64,000 nucleotides of DNA from Trichobilharzia szidati. Taxonomy: Eukaryota; Platyhelminthes; Trematoda; Strigeidida; Schistosomatidae. The translations under genes were made by a program, and so were the position numbers. This document shows positions 23,256 through 36,143 of the stretch, piece after piece (the first letter of the stretch is position 1; each line of letters starts with the position of its first letter). Location of the stretch: the NCBI GenBank assembly GCA_944472155.2, contig OX235277.1:18548804-18612803 (forward strand), given 5' to 3'. A model generated the notes under the pieces. The model worked only from the letters and a program-made list of their open reading frames with translations. It was not told the origin of the DNA and ran no database searches.

Positions 23256-23574
23256 AAGACGTTAAACATCATCTAACTGCAATTTCTTTGGTTTTGATTA
23301 TAGATACTTGCAAACATTATCAAGGATGTACTTCATATCTAAATTTATGCAATTTCATTTGCATCGTGAACAAGTTTGAAGCGTAGCGGATAAATACTGA
23401 TAACTTCACTATTGAAGCACTGCTCATCTGCGAAATATATCTCAGTTTTAGAGTCCCTTGTATTGATTTCCTATTCAAAACACAATCCCTTTTGGCAGGT
23501 TATGAAAATGTTCTCAACCCAGTGCAAATTTAATTTCTCTAAATTTAAATGTGTACTTATTTAGACACATCTTA

Positions 23575-23700
23575 TTTCAGATATTTGAACAGTTTTATCA
23601 CTGAGACGTCGAATCAGATGACATTCACAACAAAATAGTCTGAAATGTGTTGATGAAGGCTACAAATGACCAAGTGACAGAAAAAGATCGGTTGAGATTT
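23575..23700 (+). repeat. Partial copy of the duplicated intron block
   Basis: TATTTGAACAGTTTTATCAC, then GACGTCGAATCAGATGACAT and GTTGATGAAGGCTACAAATG align with 20785 and with parts of copies A and B. It lies 220 bp before the candidate exon at 23920. Confidence 0.4.
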
Positions 23701-23919
23701 CGAATCAGTTGAACAGTATGTTCTTCCAAATATTAGTGGTATGTAATAACATTTTGACTAATTCACTTTCATCGTCTCAGTTTATGTCTTTTGATGGTAT
23801 CTCTCAATTTTCATACTTTCGTGATAGAATTCGAAAGGAGTGAGACTACTTTTGTATTATTGTTAAGTACAATGATAAAGTCTTTTAATATTTTCGTTCA
23901 TTTTCATTTGCTTTTTTAG

Positions 23920-23931
23920 CTATAGGGACAT
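23920..23931 (+). CDS. Candidate micro-exon, 12 nt, weak donor
   Basis: CTATAGGGACAT follows a very strong acceptor (CATTTGCTTTTTTAG), but its donor is GTAGGC, a poor match. Phase 1 reads Ile-Gly-Thr. Confidence 0.25.
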
Positions 23932-24099
23932 GTAGGCATTGTATTCAATTCTCCCAAACACTTTTCCAACTTGTTTCATGACTGATGACGTGGTCTCTAC
24001 CATGTGACGCAAGAAAATCGAAACTTTTGCATACTTTTTGGATTCCATTCCACGTTGAAGCCTCTGAATGTCTTCCTGAGGCATGTTGAGCCTGTGGTC

Positions 24100-26650
24100 T
24101 ATTCATTAATCATTCGTTTCTTGACTGGTACCTTGAGTACATTTGTTCCTCGTATCTTATCTTTTGCTAACCATCATTTTGTATCTTAAGATACTACTAA
24201 ATGGGAGGTATTAATTAATTCTGTCGGCCATTTGAAAAATTCCAAGTCTTGGTGGAGTACAGACGCACAAACATGGTTTTCAAATTCAAACTATCTTACT
24301 TGTGTGAGGGGATGAATATATCCACACTGAATTCTGAATAATGAACGTGTACCATGTTTCTTGCATTCTGAGTAATATCTTTATAAAGTGTGTCAGCTGT
24401 ATCATGTTAGACAGCATTGTCTTCCTCCTATATTCACTACGTAGAATTTATGATACTATTAATTTTTAAGTAGGTGGCATGCAGCAATGAATTAGGTTTA
24501 GAAGTGTTTGCGAAACCGAACTCTATAGTATGGTGAAAATCTAAGCTTTACCATACGGTCAGAGCAGTTGCCAATTTGAGATACTCTACGGTCGCGGAAA
24601 GATTCTGACCCGTACAGAAGCAGTATCCTAAATTTGTGCTATTATGTGTGATCCTAAATTCCGAGGTAGGTGTGTACGGATCTCCGTAGTGAATTCAGAG
24701 CAATCGTTTCATTGATCCTGAATTGAATTCGTCATCCATGCCACCTGTAATTGTAACAATGATGACCAGGTAAGCGAAATCGACGACTTCAGTTTTATTT
24801 CTCATACTGATGGTAATTGGAGTTTGTTGCTTGTTTTAATTAGCTTCATCTTCCCTATGTTTGCGTGACATCCTGCTATCGTCGTTGTTCCTGTCATAAT
24901 CTTTGTTTACTGCTATTATCTTCGCGTTTATGTGGGATGTGGCACTAATGATTCGCGAATCCCAGATCCCTCATTGCCTTTACATCGATTCAGCTTGTTC
25001 CCGTCTTCCCTGTACTTTGGTCTGTTGCATGACCCGGCCTATCATATTTAGGAAAGTCGATGTGATGGAGGTGAAGAATAAGCAGTCTGTCAGATGATGA
25101 TGCGTATTCTCGTGATTTCATTGGCAGACAACACATTTTCCCACTATCCATGCTGCTCGGGCGAAGTGCATTGGTTGCACGACATTATCTGTCAACGTCG
25201 CTGTGTTTGTTTTCAGTGTCTCTGCGAGAATTCAACCTGGTGCTTTATCTTCTCCAGCTGGAGTGTTCCTAATGACAAAAAGGCTTTTCTGATTATCAGA
25301 GAGTTCGTGTTAACTGGTAGTTATCTCTCGGCGGATTCAAAATCTGAGCGATCATCTGACGTTAATCGACTCAAGAGTCTCTTAGTGTGATCACCTCTTT
25401 GATTATGAGATTTACTATATCATTACGCATGGTCTAGCGTTGTAAGGTCTTTCATACTTGCAGCCTTCTATGGTTGTTTTCTGTCTTCTCATCACTTTCT
25501 TGTTGTTCAGCATGCCGTGAACTGAAATCAGATTATGTTTTACGAGTTAGTATTTGCATTGGTTCAACGACCTCCTTTATTTTACGGCATACAAGAATCT
25601 GTACACAGGTATTCAACATCCTGATTCATCTTCGTCAGTAAAATATCGAAACAAACTTCTTTCTGCACCGCTTTTAGAGACTTCTAATATTTTCCCACGC
25701 AGTATTCATCGGTGATGTTGCCTGAATCCACCATCCTCTCTGATGAATAAACTGAAGATGCTTTTTGTAGCTTCATGCTTCAGTTATGTATGTTGAAATT
25801 GTGGTCTGTCTTTATTTTATTTGAGTATCTTCCAATTGATCTAGAGTTCCCGTTCCTCTAAATAGTGATGTGAGCGCACATCCATTCATCTTTTAGATCT
25901 CCTCTCCGATAAGCAGCTTATCCATATTCTTTAGATTGAGGTGAGGTGTGTCTGATTTTTTCACTGTGTCGATCTTTAGGAATTCACGTCACCTTACGTA
26001 TATTCCTGTGCTATATGACGCTGCCTACAATCATTACATTGATGAAGGCTTGTAGGTTTTCGCCATTCATTTTACCAAAAACATCTCGATAAATGTTGCG
26101 TAACCTTCACATGTATTCACCTCCTAGTTTGACTTGCGTTTACTCCACCATCTAAATTTTGGTGTTGCTGACTGTATGAGGCCTTGTCCATTTCTGTTTG
26201 CATTTGTCTGTGGAACACTTTCTTAGTTTCTTAGTTTGCATTTTATCAGCGTGACAGTTTGTGATTTCACTTCTTCTACTTATTGGGTTCAATCACACTG
26301 TCATATTCCTCATTGAAACTGATGCCCAGTGTATGCGACTTTTCAATGCAACTGTTACCTATGTGACTTATATGCGGCCTGTGTGCTGATCACTTGCCTA
26401 TGACGCTGTAATTACTAATATGGAGAATTCATCTGTCGTCCCTGATTCTGAACAGTCTCATGTCACATTTTCAAATCTTGTTCTGCAATCTCGTCAACCT
26501 CGTCTGCATCAAACATGGAGTGAACTTTCAGTGTTTTCATGCGCAATCCCCTCTCATTGTTAAAGGACATAGGCGAACTGGCCTCTTAAAATGCTTACCT
26601 CCGACAACCTTAAATTAGGGTCCCTGCAGGTAACAGGAGTATAGGTTATT
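24100..26650 (-). pseudogene. RTE-like LINE relic, heavily decayed
   Basis: On the minus strand, pieces follow RTE order from high to low coordinates. About 25370-25280 reads RLTSDDRSDFESAER, a stop, LPVNTNSL, like the pre-RT region with its LP(I/V)xxxP motif. About 24830-24650 reads TPITI, FAYL, GGMDDEFNSGSMK and PTSEFRI, like the connecting segment after the RT (where active copies have TFTYLGSIID). Frames change every few dozen codons and stops are frequent. The endonuclease half (25500-26650) is barely recognisable. The plus-strand open frames at 24903-25390 are antisense noise. Confidence 0.5.
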
Positions 26651-27337
26651 CTTCTCCAATCAAATTCTCATATGCAGAAATATGTAAATTGTTCAAACTT
26701 TCTTCTGTCAATAGCTACAGACAAGTTGACAACTGAGTCAACGTGACTCTCCTGTGTACTTTAAATGATGGTCTACTTCTTTCAAGCAGTTTTAGAGTTT
26801 AGAGAGTTTATGAACTTCAGAGAACCTCAAACGGACATGCATTCATCTTTCTTTCGAATGCACGTGAAGAAGTGTAAAAATATATGTATATCAGAAATGC
26901 AATTATTTGATTCAGATCTCATTGGAGATACATACACTTGAGGTGAAAGTGGGTTGATTATTCACCGTCTACAGTGATTTTGATTATTTATCATCTTTGA
27001 CTACATTCTACAACAAAATGAATACGATTTGACAAGAGCATTGAGAACTGGTTTCAAATTTCCCTGTAAAGTATTAGTTACTCCAGGCTTGATCTTATCT
27101 TTACAGAAGTAGTGGACAGCCATGCAAATTACAGACTCCTATGTAGCAGTTATATTATGTTCCAAATAACTAAATTTTCTTACGACCGGTAAATAACTCA
27201 AGCTTCATTGGAATTGAATCATGTTTATGGATATGTGGTCCAACATTCTGCGTTATTAAATGTCATTTCTATTGTCTCCCGTTTTCAAAAACTTTCTTGA
27301 ATGTTTTCCTTTTCAAAATTATTATAATTTACTTTAG
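26651..27337. other. Intron-like sequence, nothing recognised
   Basis: AT-rich; no element ends, domains or splice units were seen. Confidence 0.35.
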
Positions 27338-27349
27338 AGAAAGCTCGTG
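27338..27349 (+). CDS. Candidate micro-exon, 12 nt
   Basis: AGAAAGCTCGTG follows ATTATAATTTACTTTAG and precedes GTAAGTAAT. Phase 1 reads Lys-Ala-Arg. Both splice sites are good. Confidence 0.45.
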
Positions 27350-27954
27350 GTAAGTAATCTGTCTGCTTTCAGTTAAAATACCTGAAGTTTTCAAAATATC
27401 GTCTTCTACCTTTTCAAATTCTATTAACTCTGATTATGAATCTAGTCTCAATAAAGCTTTTCTGTGCGCCACAAACCTTATTTTTTCCTTAAGTAAACGA
27501 TAACAGAAAATATAGAAATAGACCTTTATCAGAAATGAATCTGTCTGATACAGAAAAAATCATGCACCAACTTACAAGGAAACAGATAAATACTGGAAAT
27601 ATTAAGATCTCGAATACAAGGGCAGAGTATAACAACTTCTTGAAATAGAGATTCATAGAAAAGAGAATTTTGTTTATTTATTAAAAAATGCTAATAAATA
27701 CGCACAAACACAATAAATTCACAAAGAGACAAAATACATATAGACAGAAACCTAATGTGATATGTACTCTTGAGACTTAAAATCGACTGACTGACAAGGG
27801 GAAGACTCATTCGATTTTTGAACATGTAAATTAAAATGTCACCCAAATTCGTGGAATATCGTTACATTTGGACTGATTGATTTTCGCTGTTTCAGGTATT
27901 CGGTAGTTTACATCTCCCTCTAGAGTATCGTTTACATTTGACTTTTTATTTTAG

Positions 27955-27966
27955 CATTGGAAAACA
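27955..27966 (+). CDS. Candidate micro-exon, 12 nt
   Basis: CATTGGAAAACA follows a strong acceptor (TTGACTTTTTATTTTAG) and precedes GTGAGAAT. Phase 1 reads Leu-Glu-Asn. The 111-codon open frame that starts beside it (27957) continues through the donor and shows no domain; I favour the micro-exon reading, but a longer exon is possible. Confidence 0.4.
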
Positions 27967-28597
27967 GTGAGAATGCTAATATAGTGTATTATTATTTTTA
28001 TCCAAATTATTATTTTCATCAAATTTACGTTGATTTCTGTTTAAACTTTGGCTGCAAATGGATGTCATCATTGCACTCAGTTCTTTTAAACCATTATATA
28101 CTCACTTATCAACTGATTGCAAGCTTTCATTTGATAGCTACATGCATTTTGCCATGTGATCCACAAATATCAAGACCACTGTCTTCTATTCTGGTTACAT
28201 TTGACAATCTGGCCTTTTGGTTTCACTCACTGCCTGGTGAAAAAATCACTTTCTCAGAAATGACAAAATGTTATTTTGCTACGTCTAATTGAAACCTATA
28301 TTTCAAAAATATCAATGAAGAAACGGATCATATGAGCGAAATTCCCATAGGAATTCAAAACTTTTTCAATGAACATTTATTATTTCATACAATACAAAAA
28401 AGCATACACACTGATGGCTTCACCAGCTGGCTGTTTCACACAAAGGGAAAAGACATACTTTCAAATCGTCATCGCACTTCAATCTTCTGACTATATATTG
28501 TATGTTAACATTTTATTATGGAGAGTTCTTAGTAAAGAACACAGATTAATGTAATACTGATTGTTGAATTAATTGTAATGTATGTTCAAATGAATAG

Positions 28598-28606
28598 AGA
28601 ATAAAG
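28598..28606 (+). CDS. Weak candidate micro-exon, 9 nt
   Basis: AGAATAAAG lies between AATGAATAG and the donor GTAAGC. Phase 1 reads Asn-Lys. The acceptor lacks a pyrimidine tract. AATAAA inside it could instead be a chance polyadenylation signal. Confidence 0.2.
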
Positions 28607-29185
28607 GTAAGCTGCTAATACAAAAGCATGTTCCTTCTTCATATTCAGTTTGAAGAAATGTCTGAAAAATGACTAATAATATACATATATCAATGTGAGA
28701 TTCCGGTAAGAATCATCATTTCCTTCAGTTCAAATAAGAGGAACAGTAGGTACGAACACCAGGATGAATCATACCAACCTCCTCCAAAGATCTTACTCTA
28801 TCTCCATATCAAAAAATGCTTGCAAAATAGGTGGTAAGCATCCATATTATATTTTTCAAATCACGCTGCTGTCTTTCAAGTTTACATAAGACTAAAGGAG
28901 CGACTAATGCAAATGAGTATTTCATCCATCATTCATTAACAAATTATTTTTAAGAACACATTTTTCAACGAAGAGACTCTTTTCAATGAATTTGCTAATA
29001 AACTGTACAACGGTATTTATATGGTTTTGTAATAAATTGTAACCCGTGAATATATAAAAAAATAGTAGGAACAAATGCAACTGTAGTGTTTGTGATCATA
29101 ATCATAGTTATGTATCAAGTAGCAAGTGGCAAAACAAATAATTTCATATGCAGAATAATTAATATTTTATTCTATTTATTACTTG
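28607..29185. other. No gene recognised
   Basis: A 6-nt unit at 28698-28703 (ATTCCG before GTAAGA) was seen but its acceptor is poor. Otherwise AT-rich filler up to the LINE. Confidence 0.3.
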
Positions 29186-30868
29186 TTTCTTTTAATTCCT
29201 AGAGGAACATAGGGCTTCAGGCGTGCGTCTCCATTGCGTTCGGTTCTCTGCTAAAGTCTTCACCTGGCTCCAAGTCTGCCCACATGCTTTCATCTCCCCT
29301 TCACATTACCTCCTCCAAGTCACCCTTGCACTGACGACCAACTCGCCGCTTCCCTTTCGGCTTCCACTCAAAGCCTTGTCTAGTGATGTCACTTGATGGT
29401 TTCCTCACAGTATGGCCAATCCATCTGCATTTCTTCCTGCCTATTTGTTTCACAATCGCTTCCTGGTTGGTTCGCTCCCAGAGATCCCTGTTGCTGATCT
29501 TTTCTGGCCATCTGATCTGGAGTGGTATTGAGCGAAGACAACTGTTAATGAAGGTCTCTAGTTTGTTTGAGATGCTGTTTATGACGCGCAGTGCAAGTCT
29601 CTGATCCGTATAGCAAGTAGCACTGACTTCACATTGGAGTTGAAAATCCGGATATTATTTTTGATGCTGAGTGCTGTTGACCTCCACACAGACTTGAGAG
29701 TAGTGAAAGCTTGCTCTATGTTCACCTGCAGTCCTATCTTCTCTGGATGCTTCTTCTGCTAACTTGTTACTTTTCACTTGCATATCTTCCAGTTTGTGGG
29801 AAATCAGACATATATCATCGGCGAAGTTCAAATCCTCCAGGTTTTTTGTGTGAGTCCATTTTATGCCTGTTTCCTCATTGCCCGCTGTTTGTCGCATTAT
29901 CCAATCTACTGCAATCAGGAAAATCATTGGCGATAGTAGGCAACCCTGTCTTACTCCTGTCTTCACTTCGAAGGATTCCGTGAGCTTCCCGTTGTGGATT
30001 ACTTGGCATGCAGCGTTGTCATACAACTGTTGGATGAGATGTATAATTGTCGGCGGCACCCCGTAATAGAGAAGTAGTTGCCAAATCACCTCTCGATCGA
30101 CGCTGCGCTGTTGAAGGCCTTTTCAAAGTCGATGAAGTTGAGATAGAGAGGTGACTGCCATTCCAAACTTTGTTCAATGATGATCCGTAGTGTGGCGATC
30201 TGATCAATGCATGACTTGTTTCTCCTGAATCCAGCCTGTTCCGGTATACGTTTTTCATCCAGGTTGGCTTGTTTGATTCTCTCCTGGATGATGCGGCTTA
30301 GTATTTTGCTTGGGATGGACAGGAGCATTATTCCGTGCCAGTTCTTGCATTGACGTAAGTCCTCTTTTTTTGGTAGTTTGAATAAGTATCCTTTCTTCCA
30401 ATACTCGGGTACATTGCCTTTTTTCCACACCTTCTCCAGTAGCGGCGTCATCAAGTCCGCTGGTGTCTCTTGATCCATTTTCAATGCTTCTGCTGGGATT
30501 CCATCTGGTCCTGCTGCTTTTCCAGCTTTTAGCATCTTGATTGCCTTCAGGACTTCTGATTTCGCCGGGCGGTTGGTGTTCACTGGTAGCTCTGTCTCCG
30601 TTGTTTTTATTGTTGGGCGCGTTGTAGGTGGTGGTCGATTTAGGAGTCTTTTGAAGTGTTCAGCCCAGTGTTTCCTTTGCTCCATTTCTTTGGTGAGTGA
30701 CTTTCCACTGTCATCCTTCACCGGCTTAATTTGTGTCAAACTTTTGCCCGATAGGTACCTGGTTGTTTGGTAGAGTATTGCGAGATCTCCTCTGCCTGCA
30801 GCTTGTTCTGCTTCACTTGCAATGGCTTCATAATATTTTCTTTTGTCTTCCCTGGCACTGGTCTTTAC
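29186..30868 (-). pseudogene. RTE-clade LINE, 5'-truncated reverse transcriptase copy
   Basis: The best preserved retrotransposon here. Reading the minus strand from 30868: REDKRKYYEAIASEAEQAAG, then KSLTQIKPVKDD, HFKRLLNRPPP, GKAAGPDGIPAEALK, the RT fingers, SCIDQIATLRIIIEQS, motif A FIDFEKAFN, GVRQGCLLSP, and the catalytic box LNFADDICLISH near 29820. Then IRIFNSNVKSVLL near 29640 and the C-terminal KPKGKRRVGRQ region near 29350. The endonuclease is missing, a typical 5' truncation from incomplete reverse transcription. A 5-bp tandem duplication (CAGCG twice, near 30105) shifts the frame just after FEKAFN, and further indels occur near 29735 and 29610. The 3' tail with GGAACATAGGGCTTC ends near 29186. 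SR2/Perere-type elements of schistosomes are the closest match I know. Confidence 0.85.
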
Positions 30869-33104
30869 TCAAATGGTGTTTATTCATATGGTGTATAGAT
30901 TTTACAAAGTGGTGTATAAATTTAATATCAGTAGGCGGTCATGAGAAGTTACATAACACGGTGTCGAATTTGATAAGACACAATTCAGCGATGCATAAGG
31001 ATTTTAATTAAGATTGACATGTGATACAAGTAAGGTAATACTAGAAACAGTTCAGAGTGAGAACAGTGCTGGTAATGATAATAAGGTTTATAGTAATAAT
31101 CGTAATAATGACGGAACTGTAGGTGGACGAACCAAATAAACATATAAAACGAAAGTATGTTTATTTATTTATAGTGAAGGCCGAAATAAGGAATATACAT
31201 ATCTCTTCTTTACACACAGGTCTGATTTAAGCTCATGGCTTTCGTTTTCATTGTAAGTACAGAACAGAGAAAACCCTGCTAGTTACAGCGAATTCGGCAG
31301 ATAGTCTTAAAGTCATGGTCAGGCTTGGTAGAGTGGTATTAGTTGATCAATCAATTAGTTGATCAACACACCCTTTCTTTTACTTTTGTTCTCTCTGTGG
31401 AAAGCAACCTCTGACTATCGTCAATGTAGCTGACTCTACGAAAGCGTACTTCGTGACAGTGTGATATTATATAATATATAATGATACTTTGCAGACTGGA
31501 AAGTGATAACAATTGATGTATCTTCTCTGTGCAAGAATTTTAATTCGAGCCTATGTCCGTGTTACGTCAGGAAATATACAATAAATGTCTGAGTTTGTTT
31601 TATGTTGTTCATTTCTGAAATCGTTTATTTATAGTTTTTAAGACCTTAAAACCCACACTGTCTTTATTTTGAAAATCTGAAAACTTTCGTGAATTTAAGG
31701 CGGTGTGAACAGTGCAGTTATTGTGTTCATCCTAAATTGTTGTGCAAACAATGTGCTACTGGCATCTCATGAAGGATCTAATATTAAACTGAATTCGACA
31801 AAGTGATTTTGTTCATTTATAACATTCGCGAATAATTCAGAAATCCCAAAAATAAATATTTACAGGAAAATATCCGTCAGTGAACTGTTCAACATACATT
31901 CCGAAGGCCAAGCAGTTCAGTGCTACGAATATTGACATAGATATAATTAGAGACATTAAAAGGCTATTACTGGGAGAAATCAGTCGTTTGACATTATTTT
32001 CATTGTTAAATTTTGGTTGAATTCCTTAAGCCCAATGCTGTAAGTGATGTGATATACAAGTCAGTTGTACCGAGAGTTTGAGATTTTTGAAAGTGGTAAA
32101 CTGAAGTAAATGTTTGCAACACTGACAACACCAAAGACCGACTGATATAACTTCCATACAATAGCCTAATTTATTTCGAAAATTGTTTGCGATATATTTT
32201 ACTGCATAGAGATTTCAAGTTGTAGTATAACTGTCAGTGCATCAACTTCAAATCATTTCCGTTTCGCTTCATACTGAGCTGTCGTTATTCAATCTCTGTG
32301 ACTAGTAGATTCATCAAGGAAATTTAATAAAATAAATTTGATCAAAAATGTGAATGCACTATTCTCTTTCGTTTATATTTTTTCATATCAATTCATATTC
32401 TTTCTAAATGATCGTAAACGGTAATTTAGCGGTGTTATGTGAGTGAATGATATTACTAACAAGTTTGTTGATTTTCTTCAAATAAGATATGGTGAATTTT
32501 GTGACTGATGTACACATCAAGAATTTTAAGAACATTATGAAAGCATTTTTCCAGGCAGTGTTTAATTGAAGCATTTTGTTCCACATAAATCAAAATGACA
32601 TAGTTTTACGTCACTTCATCGACTTGAGCACTGAAAGAATCATGTAGAAAACAAGATTGGTTATTGCAATCGCAACTGTACAGTTAGCTTCAATGATGGA
32701 ATAATGTTAAACAGAAAGTGAATCACTCTACAAAAGTCAGCAGAGATCTGCATATTCAGCGAATTTTTACTTTGTGGTGTTCTTAAGATTCATGAAATGT
32801 TCTTGGCTGATTCCTAAAGAGCAAGCATGATTTTCAGGGTTTCTGAAGTCACGTTATTAGACTTAGAGGTGTCTGTTATTTCAACTTAAAATTAAATGCG
32901 AATCCGCATTATGTGAACATCCTATGTACACATATTTTTCATGAAATATCAACTGTTTTCATAATTCATTCAATTAAAAACTTTGAGCGAAGGCTGAATT
33001 GGCTGTCAGGCTTCCACAAGATTATGTCGTTCCCAAGAGTAGCTCTTGTTTCCTTTTTGCTATACACTGAGGTTAAATAAAGTGTTGCATTTTTTCGAAA
33101 TCAG
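30869..33104. other. Intron-like sequence, no gene recognised
   Basis: AT-rich. A 21-nt unit at 31232-31252 has a consensus donor GTAAGT and is open in phase 1, but its acceptor (GATTTAAG) is unconvincing; an alternative 33-nt form from the better acceptor at 31219 contains a stop in phase 1. A small palindrome TAGTTGATCAATCAATTAG lies near 31350. Confidence 0.3.
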
Positions 33105-33113
33105 ATTATGCGG
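33105..33113 (+). CDS. Candidate micro-exon, 9 nt
   Basis: ATTATGCGG follows GCATTTTTTCGAAATCAG and precedes the consensus donor GTAAGTT. Phase 1 reads Tyr-Ala plus split codons. Confidence 0.4.
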
Positions 33114-33514
33114 GTAAGTTCTCCGTCAGCATTAGATGCAATCACAGGGTCATTTAAATAACATTTATTTCATATGGTGCATTCAAAAATATAACATATA
33201 TTGAATGCATGGATAGATTAAGGGCAGAAAGTAATGATAGAAGTGGAGGCGAAGAAGGAGGTTGGTTTTAAATGATAAAGAAACAGTTTCACTTTGATTC
33301 AAAAACTATTATTATTAATAAACATAAAACAAAACTAAATACCTGTGAATGCATGAATAGGAGATAAAAACAATTTGCGTCATATGTTTACAGATATAAG
33401 GTGATGAAATCTCCATTGGTAGACAACTTTTTATCCTGTTAACACATGATCGTGAAATCAACTCTAAATCATACTGAAGTCATGAAACTTCCAAGGAAGG
33501 AAAAGAGAAAAGCT

Positions 33515-33662
33515 TTTGAATAAAGCAAGAACAACAGTGGTCTGTGCAGTACGCAAACCTCATAATTTATTTAGGCTGTAAGCAGATGATGAGAAGCCTA
33601 CGAAATAAATGATGGTACCATATTATACTGCACAAACCACTGTTGTTCTTGTTTTATTCAAA
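33515..33662. repeat. Foldback hairpin, arms of 63 and 68 nt
   Basis: The left arm (33515-33577) and right arm (33595-33662) are inverted copies with a 17-nt loop. The matching core is TGAATAAAGCAAGAACAACA followed by GTGGT, against its reverse complement ending TTTTATTCA, plus the inner pair TAGGCT and AGCCTA. There are mismatches and a few bulges in the middle. AAAAGCTTTT occurs on both sides (33509 and 33688). It could be a MITE-type foldback transposon or, if transcribed, a long imperfect RNA hairpin. No protein. Confidence 0.6.
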
Positions 33663-33692
33663 TTCGTCAAGGGGAATAAATGCAAGAAAAGC

Positions 33693-36026
33693 TTTTCTTG
33701 ACAAGTGATGAATTCTCACTGATAAAACTGACGGCATTTTATCTAGTTTACTGTGAGTTCTCTTTCATTTTTATATTTTGCCAAATTCATCTTAGAATAA
33801 ATTCAAACTGATTTGAAAGTGCACAGCTAAAATAGATTTTCAATGATATTCAATGCGCAGTAATTTATACTTAGTAATTTTTTTCAATGTAACCTGGAAG
33901 TATTTCGCGCTTCTTATAGGCTGAGTTATATATTACACAGGTGGTAATATGCAGCTGTATGCTTTAATGAAACTATTCTGTTGCATCCGTAGAAGGGATC
34001 TGCCGGAAACAGATGGTGGTAAATGGAATGATACTTAAAACCGATAAGAGCTTGATGACAATAAGCGCCTTCAGGCTGTGAGAGGGATGACTGTTATCAT
34101 ATGAGTGAACAACTTTCGAATTATTACTGAATGTCAGATGTTTAGTAGATTTTCACCATCATATATAATGTGGGTCAGAAACAAGTCTAATATGACAAAA
34201 TTACTTGCAATTAAATAAACTAACAAAATAAATCAATGCTCAAACGATTAAATACAAAGACTCAGTGGTAGAAAACATTTTTGTCTTCATCTCACAGTAT
34301 CGTTTTTATCATCTTAATCCATTCTGTTCCGAACGGATTATAGGGCTCCGATATTTCAGCTGTGAAGTTGCAGCAGCAGTAGCTCAATTTATACGACGTG
34401 GGTTTGCTAAAATCACTTCCAACCTTCCCTGACTACCGGGCTTCTTACAGGCTCATTTGGCAGTGGGAGTGAGTCGACCAGTTGTCAAACCACCTGGCTA
34501 TGTGCGTGGTTAGCAAGCATTCCAGCATTAGACATAAAAAGCATTTTGCATGCGTTTCACAAACTCAGTATTCTCTGGGAACTTTATCCGAAAACGTCAA
34601 TTTTCCCCAAAGATTTATGAACCTTGATCCTCAGACGGATCACAACTCTTGTTTTTATTTCTCAGTGACTTTGCAAGGCAACCCCTTGAGATGTTATTGC
34701 TAAGAAGTGTGATCCGGCGCTTATTAGGTGAACCAATTTTATCACCTCTCAAAAGACTACATCTACAAACACTAGAACACTGAGTTAAATCTAAACCTCA
34801 GTTATTTCTTAGTTTCTGATAATTTTGTGTAATCCCTTAAAGTTTGCAGTGAGTGTACATTTTTCATTTCGGTCAACTCATTACTTTCTGAGTTTGTAAC
34901 TGTATCTCAGAAGTCTCAAGATACTTCGTAGACTATTTATATCAATTGAATTCATGTTTAATAGATGAATTATGACTGAAGTTTCAACGTAAAAGCAGTT
35001 GATAATCTTCATCCTTTGAATAGAGAGTAATAATCGCTTTAAATTTTCGAATAACACCCATTAATTTCCAGATTCACTAGAAGCCCCACATTTTCAGATG
35101 TTCGGATGCTCAAAAAGTATCAATTGGCAAATTGGTGAAGTTAAAAAATCCAAAGATTCTTTGTTATACAGTTAGATTTATTAACCACATTAGCACGGTA
35201 TTATATTGAAGTAAGCAACAGTGTACATAATTGCAATATACTGGCTTGACGAGACCAGGTGAAGCCGAAGTAACAAAGTCATACATAAGGCCATGCCTTC
35301 ATTCTTCGTGAATAATTATGGTTCTCAGGGAAAGAAAGATAACGTTTTGCCATAGTTTTCAAAACGATTAAGGAATATAATGATTTCGGACTCAATGGAA
35401 ACACCTTGATTTACCAGGAGGATCTCAGTAATATTTTTAGCAGCAGTCTCAGAACATTCTTTTTGAAGCATCACTGTAACGCTGAAAACTTCAAATTTCC
35501 CGTTTGAATTGTTCAGGTATTCTGTTCACTTCACTAATCACAAGAGCGTGTCAATTTATTCGTTTGATTTGCCTTATTGACCTACACTAAACAACTAATA
35601 TGGAATTTCGATACTTATCCTGTATAGCATCTGTCTTGCTGAAGTATAAACATTCGCACACAGGCCATGGATAAAAAGAGATGAAGTAATATTTTGCCCT
35701 ATTTAGATTTCAAGGAAACACGGATGAATCACATTATATAAAGTGATGAAACGCTAACAGAACATTTTGTGGTTTGTCAAGTTGTTCCAAGGAAAGTCCC
35801 GCTTTGTTAGCGCTCTCAGTGATACACAACAATTCAATAATTTAGTAAAACAAGAAGACACTAAAATGCATATTACCAACTCATCGAAGGAAAAAGTAGC
35901 ACGTTTATTGAAAACAGTAGAATTCAAACAAACTGGAATAATCTGCATGCTGCAAAAACACCGGGATTCAAACGTTATTGAAGTCCTTTTAATTTATTTA
36001 AATTAATTCCAGTGTGTTTGAGAAAA
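33693..36026. other. No gene recognised
   Basis: AT-rich intron-like or intergenic sequence. The overlapping frames at 35754-36006 (64 and 79 codons) carry no domain I recognise. Confidence 0.3.
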
Positions 36027-36143
36027 TCAAAACAAGATTTTGCTGAACGTTTCGCTGTGTAAGCATCAATAATAAAAATTCGAATAAATCTGCTAAAGAA
36101 GCTGTGGCTTACATTGCGAAACATTCAGAAATATCTTGTTTTA
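36027..36143. repeat. Inverted repeat built from the Penelope-like tail motif
   Basis: The left arm 36027-36064 (GATTTTGCTGAACGTTTCGC, then TGTGTAAGC) is the reverse complement of the right arm 36107-36143 (GCTTACATTGCGAAACATTC) with mismatches; the spacer holds GAATAAATCTGCTAAAGAAG. The right half belongs to the dispersed repeat at 36066, so two such tails meet head to head. Confidence 0.5.

Noticed and set aside
27957..28292. 111-codon plus frame
   Set aside because: No domain, hydrophobic AT-rich composition; its start overlaps a good 12-nt splice unit that explains the site better.
29711..30066. Plus-strand frames of 67-90 codons
   Set aside because: Antisense to the RTE reverse transcriptase.
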